Below, piece by piece: positions 8,000 to 9,498 of a stretch of DNA of 9,498 nucleotides. This DNA comes from CAG-390 sp045531455 (GTDB lineage: Bacteria; Bacillota; Clostridia; Oscillospirales; CAG-272). Both the position numbers and the translations under genes were made by a program. Under the pieces are notes generated by a model that searched no databases, was not told the origin of the DNA, and worked only from the letters and a program-made list of their open reading frames with translations. The first letter of the stretch is position 1; each line of letters starts with the position of its first letter. Where the stretch lies: assembly GCA_045531455.1 (NCBI GenBank), contig JAZSEA010000104.1, positions 1-9,498 on the forward strand, in the 5' to 3' direction.

Positions 8000-8156
8000 G
8001 TGAAATGCCCTTCGGACGTGAAATACGCCTTCGGCGTGTAAAATGCCTGCGGGCGTAAGTGGATTTATTTCATTTCACATTGCGACCTTTTGGAGCAATA
8101 TTTCACAATTTTCGTAAGAAAATAATTTCACATTCAGCGAAAGCCGAATATTTCAC
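8000..8156. repeat. GTGAAAT / ATTTCAC mini-hairpin array
   Basis: Three GTGAAAT-like words at 8000, 8018 and 8036 (the third is GTGTAAAAT) have an 18-base period, and each is followed by a small GC hairpin (cccttcggac, acgccttcggc, gcctgcgggc). The reverse word ATTTCAC occurs at 8072, 8100, 8125 and 8150 (28, 25, 25 apart), with small hairpins between (attgc..gcaat, attttc-gtaa-gaaaat, attc..gaat). The left and right halves are mutually complementary, so the whole can fold into a larger inverted structure. No coding potential is seen. Confidence 0.8.
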
Positions 8157-8189
8157 TAAATTTTGGCTTTCCAATTAAGTTGAGCAATA

Positions 8190-8215
8190 ATATCTATTCC
8201 GCCCACACTTGCCAA
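8190..8215 (+). repeat. 26-bp signature repeat, copy 1
   Basis: ATATCTATTCCGC, then two variable bases (CC), then ACACTTGCCAA. It matches copies 2 and 3 at 24 of 26 or more positions. A long hairpin starts at its 3' edge. Confidence 0.9.
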
Positions 8216-8254
8216 ATAAAAATCCGCGTTCGTAAGAATGCGGATTTTTATTTT
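8214..8254 (+). terminator. Terminator-like hairpin after signature copy 1
   Basis: The stem aaataaaaatccgc (8214-8227) pairs with gcggatttttattt (8240-8253), and an inner ttc/gaa closes a GTAA tetraloop. The 3' arm is T-rich and the 5' arm A-rich, so it could work in both directions. 8218-8228 is also exactly complementary to 8300-8310, giving an alternative pairing. Confidence 0.7.
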
Positions 8255-8349
8255 ATTATTCATTATTCATCATTCACTATTCATTATTCATTTGGCAAAC
8301 GCGGATTTTTTAGTGAATAATGAATGATGAATAACGAAAAATGAATAAT
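8255..8349. repeat. TTATTCA-type repeats forming an imperfect inverted repeat
   Basis: The left arm 8255-8291 is a run of attattcat-like units. The right arm 8313-8349 is its approximate reverse complement (gtgaataatgaatgatg... ). The spacer holds TTTGGCAA and a second cgcggattttttt-like segment (8300-8311). It lies just upstream of the promoter of the four-helix-bundle gene. Confidence 0.75.
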
Positions 8350-8393
8350 TTAGGTAGCTTTTCTCCCTTTGGTCGAAAAACTTTTATTAAATA

Positions 8394-8422
8394 TTGAATT
8401 ATCATAAAAATTATGATATAAT
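8394..8422 (+). promoter_or_regulatory. Promoter of the four-helix-bundle gene
   Basis: The -35 TTGAAT (8394-8399), a 17-base spacer and TATAAT (8417-8422) preceded by TGA give a strong extended -10 promoter. The spacer holds an inverted repeat atcataa-aaa-ttatgat (8401-8417), a possible operator. Confidence 0.78.
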
Positions 8423-8444
8423 ATGCTTGTCGGAGGTGATCTTT

Positions 8445-8804
8445 ATGAGAGAAAATTTACTTATTGATAAATCAATCTCTTTCGCGGTAAGAATAATCAA
8501 ACTCTATCAATATTTAATAAAAACCAAGAAAGAATCAATTATTTCAAAGCAAATTATCCGCAGTGGCACGAGCATCGGTGCAAATATAAACGAGGCTAAT
8601 TACGGTCAAAGTAAAAAAGATTTCATATCAAAAATGCATATAGCATTAAAAGAAACCGCGGAAACCGAATATTGGCTCAGGCTTCTTATCATGTCGGAAT
8701 ATATCACCGAAGATATGGGAAAATCAATATTGTCAGATTGTTTGGAAATCAAAAGAATCTTAATTGCGACAATAAATACAGCGAAGAAAAGCGAAGATGA
8801 ATAG
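8445..8804 (+). CDS. Four-helix-bundle protein (23S rRNA intervening-sequence protein / Avd family), 119 aa
   Basis: This is a small all-helical protein of the 23S rRNA intervening-sequence protein family (PF05635 type), which also includes Avd, the RNA-binding accessory protein of diversity-generating retroelements. The family signature is clear: QIIRSGTSIGANINEA at residues 36-51 and ALKETAETEYWLRLL at 67-81. The start is ATG 8445, with GGAGGTGA at 8432-8439; an upstream in-frame TTG at 8394 is the -35 box and is rejected. Here the gene is not inside a 23S rRNA, and no reverse transcriptase is in the window. It has its own promoter and ends 9 bases before signature copy 2 and its hairpin terminator. 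Relatives form pentamers and bind structured RNA. An RNA-binding role tied to the surrounding hairpin repeats is plausible but is inference. Confidence 0.9.
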   Translation: MRENLLIDKSISFAVRIIKLYQYLIKTKKESIISKQIIRSGTSIGANINEANYGQSKKDFISKMHIALKETAETEYWLRLLIMSEYITEDMGKSILSDCLEIKRILIATINTAKKSEDE

Positions 8805-8813
8805 TTTCGTTTG

Positions 8814-8839
8814 ATATCTATTCCGCTCACACTTGCCAA
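8814..8839 (+). repeat. 26-bp signature repeat, copy 2
   Basis: ATATCTATTCCGC, variable TC, then ACACTTGCCAA. It lies 9 bases after the stop of the four-helix-bundle gene and runs straight into a hairpin. Confidence 0.9.
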
Positions 8840-8878
8840 CGAAAAAGGCACTGCTTTCGCAGTGCTTTTTTCGTTGGC
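8835..8878 (+). terminator. Terminator-like 20-bp hairpin after signature copy 2
   Basis: gccaacgaaaaa (8835-8846) pairs with tttttcgttggc (8867-8878), with one G-U pair, then gcactgc (8848-8854) pairs with gcagtgc (8859-8865) around a TTTC loop. The inner hairpin followed by TTTTTT is a classic terminator for the four-helix-bundle gene, and the outer stem makes it nearly symmetric. Confidence 0.75.
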
Positions 8879-9060
8879 GGAGATGGAGAGATCGCTCGCG
8901 ACGGCGAAGCCGGCGCGGGCTCGGGGCGCGACCGCCGCCGGGGGCGGATGAAGGGAGCGCGCCGAGGGAGAAAACAAGGAGTTTTGGAAGCACGCTCGCG
9001 TGCGCACCAAAACGACTATGTTTTCGAGTGGGTGAAGAAAGGCAAAGCCTTTCGACTTTT
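8879..9060. other. GC-rich structured block, probably non-coding
   Basis: The segment from 8879 to about 8965 is far richer in G+C than all its neighbours, with CG-rich strings. Next come a nested hairpin (gttttgg 8981-8987 with ccaaaac 9007-9013, enclosing gcacgc/gcgtgc) and a gaaaggc-aaa-gcctttc hairpin (9037-9053) followed by gacttttt. A 137-codon ORF spans it (8833-9246). Its Arg/Pro-rich sequence has no start signal and runs through two terminator-like hairpins and a repeat array, so it is judged spurious. The block may be a structured RNA or a repeat element. Confidence 0.5.
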
Positions 9061-9091
9061 TATTATACCGCTGTTTATATTACGAGTCAAG

Positions 9092-9117
9092 ATATCTATT
9101 CCGCTAACACTTGCCAA
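9092..9117 (+). repeat. 26-bp signature repeat, copy 3
   Basis: ATATCTATTCCGC, variable TA, then ACACTTGCCAA. It follows the GC-rich block and leads directly into a hairpin, as in copies 1 and 2. Confidence 0.9.
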
Positions 9118-9119
9118 AT

Positions 9120-9149
9120 AATCCGAAAGCGAACGCTTTCGGATTTTTT
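9120..9149 (+). terminator. Terminator-like hairpin after signature copy 3
   Basis: aatccgaaagcg (9120-9131) pairs with cgctttcggatt (9134-9145) and is followed by T residues to 9149. This is a perfect 12-bp palindromic stem with a very short loop. Confidence 0.7.
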
Positions 9150-9151
9150 AT

Positions 9152-9245
9152 CCAAGCCGCAGGCTTGGTATATCATCACGCGCATGTGTGTATATCATCG
9201 CCGTAGGCGTATATCATCACGCGTAGCGTGTATCTCTGCGCCGTG
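9152..9245. repeat. TATATCATC mini-hairpin array
   Basis: After a ccaagcc-gca-ggcttgg hairpin (9152-9168), three units start with TATATCATC at 9169, 9191 and 9210 (22 and 19 bases apart), with a degenerate fourth (TATCTCTGC) at 9231. Each unit carries a different small GC palindrome (acgcgcatgtgt, gccgtaggc, acgcgtagcgt). The architecture is the same as that of the 8000-8156 array but with a different constant word. Confidence 0.8.
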
Positions 9246-9336
9246 ATCGAGACGCGGGCGCGCGAGCCTATTTTGCCGCAAACAGTTGCATTTTTCGTTT
9301 TGTTGTGCTATAGCCGAAGGGAGCCGAACCCATAAG

Positions 9337-9445
9337 CTCTGCGGCGATAAATTTTCGCGTCTTTCGGCGTGATATATCTCGCAAGGTTAATACCTTGCTT
9401 CGCTACATCCCACCAAAATCCATCAAAAATTTATTCGCCGCAGAG
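9337..9445. repeat. Long imperfect inverted repeat with internal hairpin
   Basis: ctctgcggcgataaatttt (9337-9355) is complementary to 9426-9445 except for one bulged base. The 70-base interior contains a 7-bp hairpin gcaaggt-taat-accttgc (9381-9398). This could be a structured RNA on either strand. The rest of 9246-9498 shows no convincing gene. Confidence 0.7.
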
Positions 9446-9498
9446 TGCGAAGCAGTTTTCATCGAGCAAATATTCGGATAGACAAAGAAAAAATTCGA

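Noticed and set aside
8000..8156. Possible CRISPR array
   Set aside because: The constant words are 7 bases, the units are 18-28 bases, the orientation flips, and the spacers are palindromic.
8394..8444. TTG start for a longer four-helix-bundle protein
   Set aside because: The TTG is part of the -35 box; ATG 8445 has a near-perfect Shine-Dalgarno and matches the family N-terminus.
8606..9010. Minus-strand ORFs (8606-9010 and 8760-8993)
   Set aside because: They are antisense to the well-supported four-helix-bundle gene and the terminator, and depend on the GC-rich block for lack of stops.
8833..9246. 137-codon plus-strand ORF (MPTKKALLSQCFF...) across the GC-rich block
   Set aside because: No ribosome binding site, Arg/Pro-rich low-complexity translation, and it crosses two hairpins, a signature repeat and a hairpin array.
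8190..9498. Diversity-generating retroelement
   Set aside because: Avd-like protein is present, but no reverse transcriptase and no template/variable repeat pair were seen in the window.

Overview
The window looks like a low- to mid-GC Bacillota (Clostridia) chromosome, probably from a gut-type lineage. The reasons are the AT-rich coding sequence with strong GGAGG ribosome binding sites, TATAAT-type promoters, tandem large serine recombinases, and intergenic arrays of short hairpins. The species cannot be named from the sequence alone.

Region 1 (about 1-4965) is one end of an integrative or mobilizable element. It holds the C-terminal part of a DinG/Rad3-type helicase, a 52-residue SHOCT-like small protein closed by a strong terminator, and a tightly packed operon of three large serine recombinase genes. 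The outer two recombinases have the catalytic resolvase domain. The middle one starts directly at the DNA-binding 'recombinase' domain and has no catalytic serine. The three probably act together in excision and integration of the element.

Region 2 (about 4966-5740) is a decayed IS3-family insertion sequence on the minus strand, with two frameshifts, an internal deletion and a missing first catalytic Asp. Its 3' coding end stops at about the point where the recombinase operon ends. The junction near 4966-4990 is therefore the best candidate for the mobile element boundary (att site).

Region 3 (5790-7813) is a two-gene anti-phage type operon with its own promoter: an ABC/AAA_15 ATPase and an RloB-like TOPRIM-type protein whose start overlaps the ATPase stop. 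This is the AbiL (AbiLi/AbiLii, RloAB) architecture.

Region 4 (7814-9498) is mostly non-coding and unusually structured. It contains an array of GTGAAAT/ATTTCAC words separated by mini-hairpins, a TTATTCA-type inverted repeat, one good gene, a very GC-rich block, a second mini-hairpin array built on TATATCATC, and a long imperfect inverted repeat. The gene encodes a stand-alone four-helix-bundle protein of the 23S rRNA intervening-sequence/Avd family. Three same-strand copies of a 26-bp signature, each followed at once by a different terminator-like hairpin, divide the region into modules. One copy begins nine bases after the four-helix-bundle gene. This modular repeat system is the least explained and most interesting part of the window.
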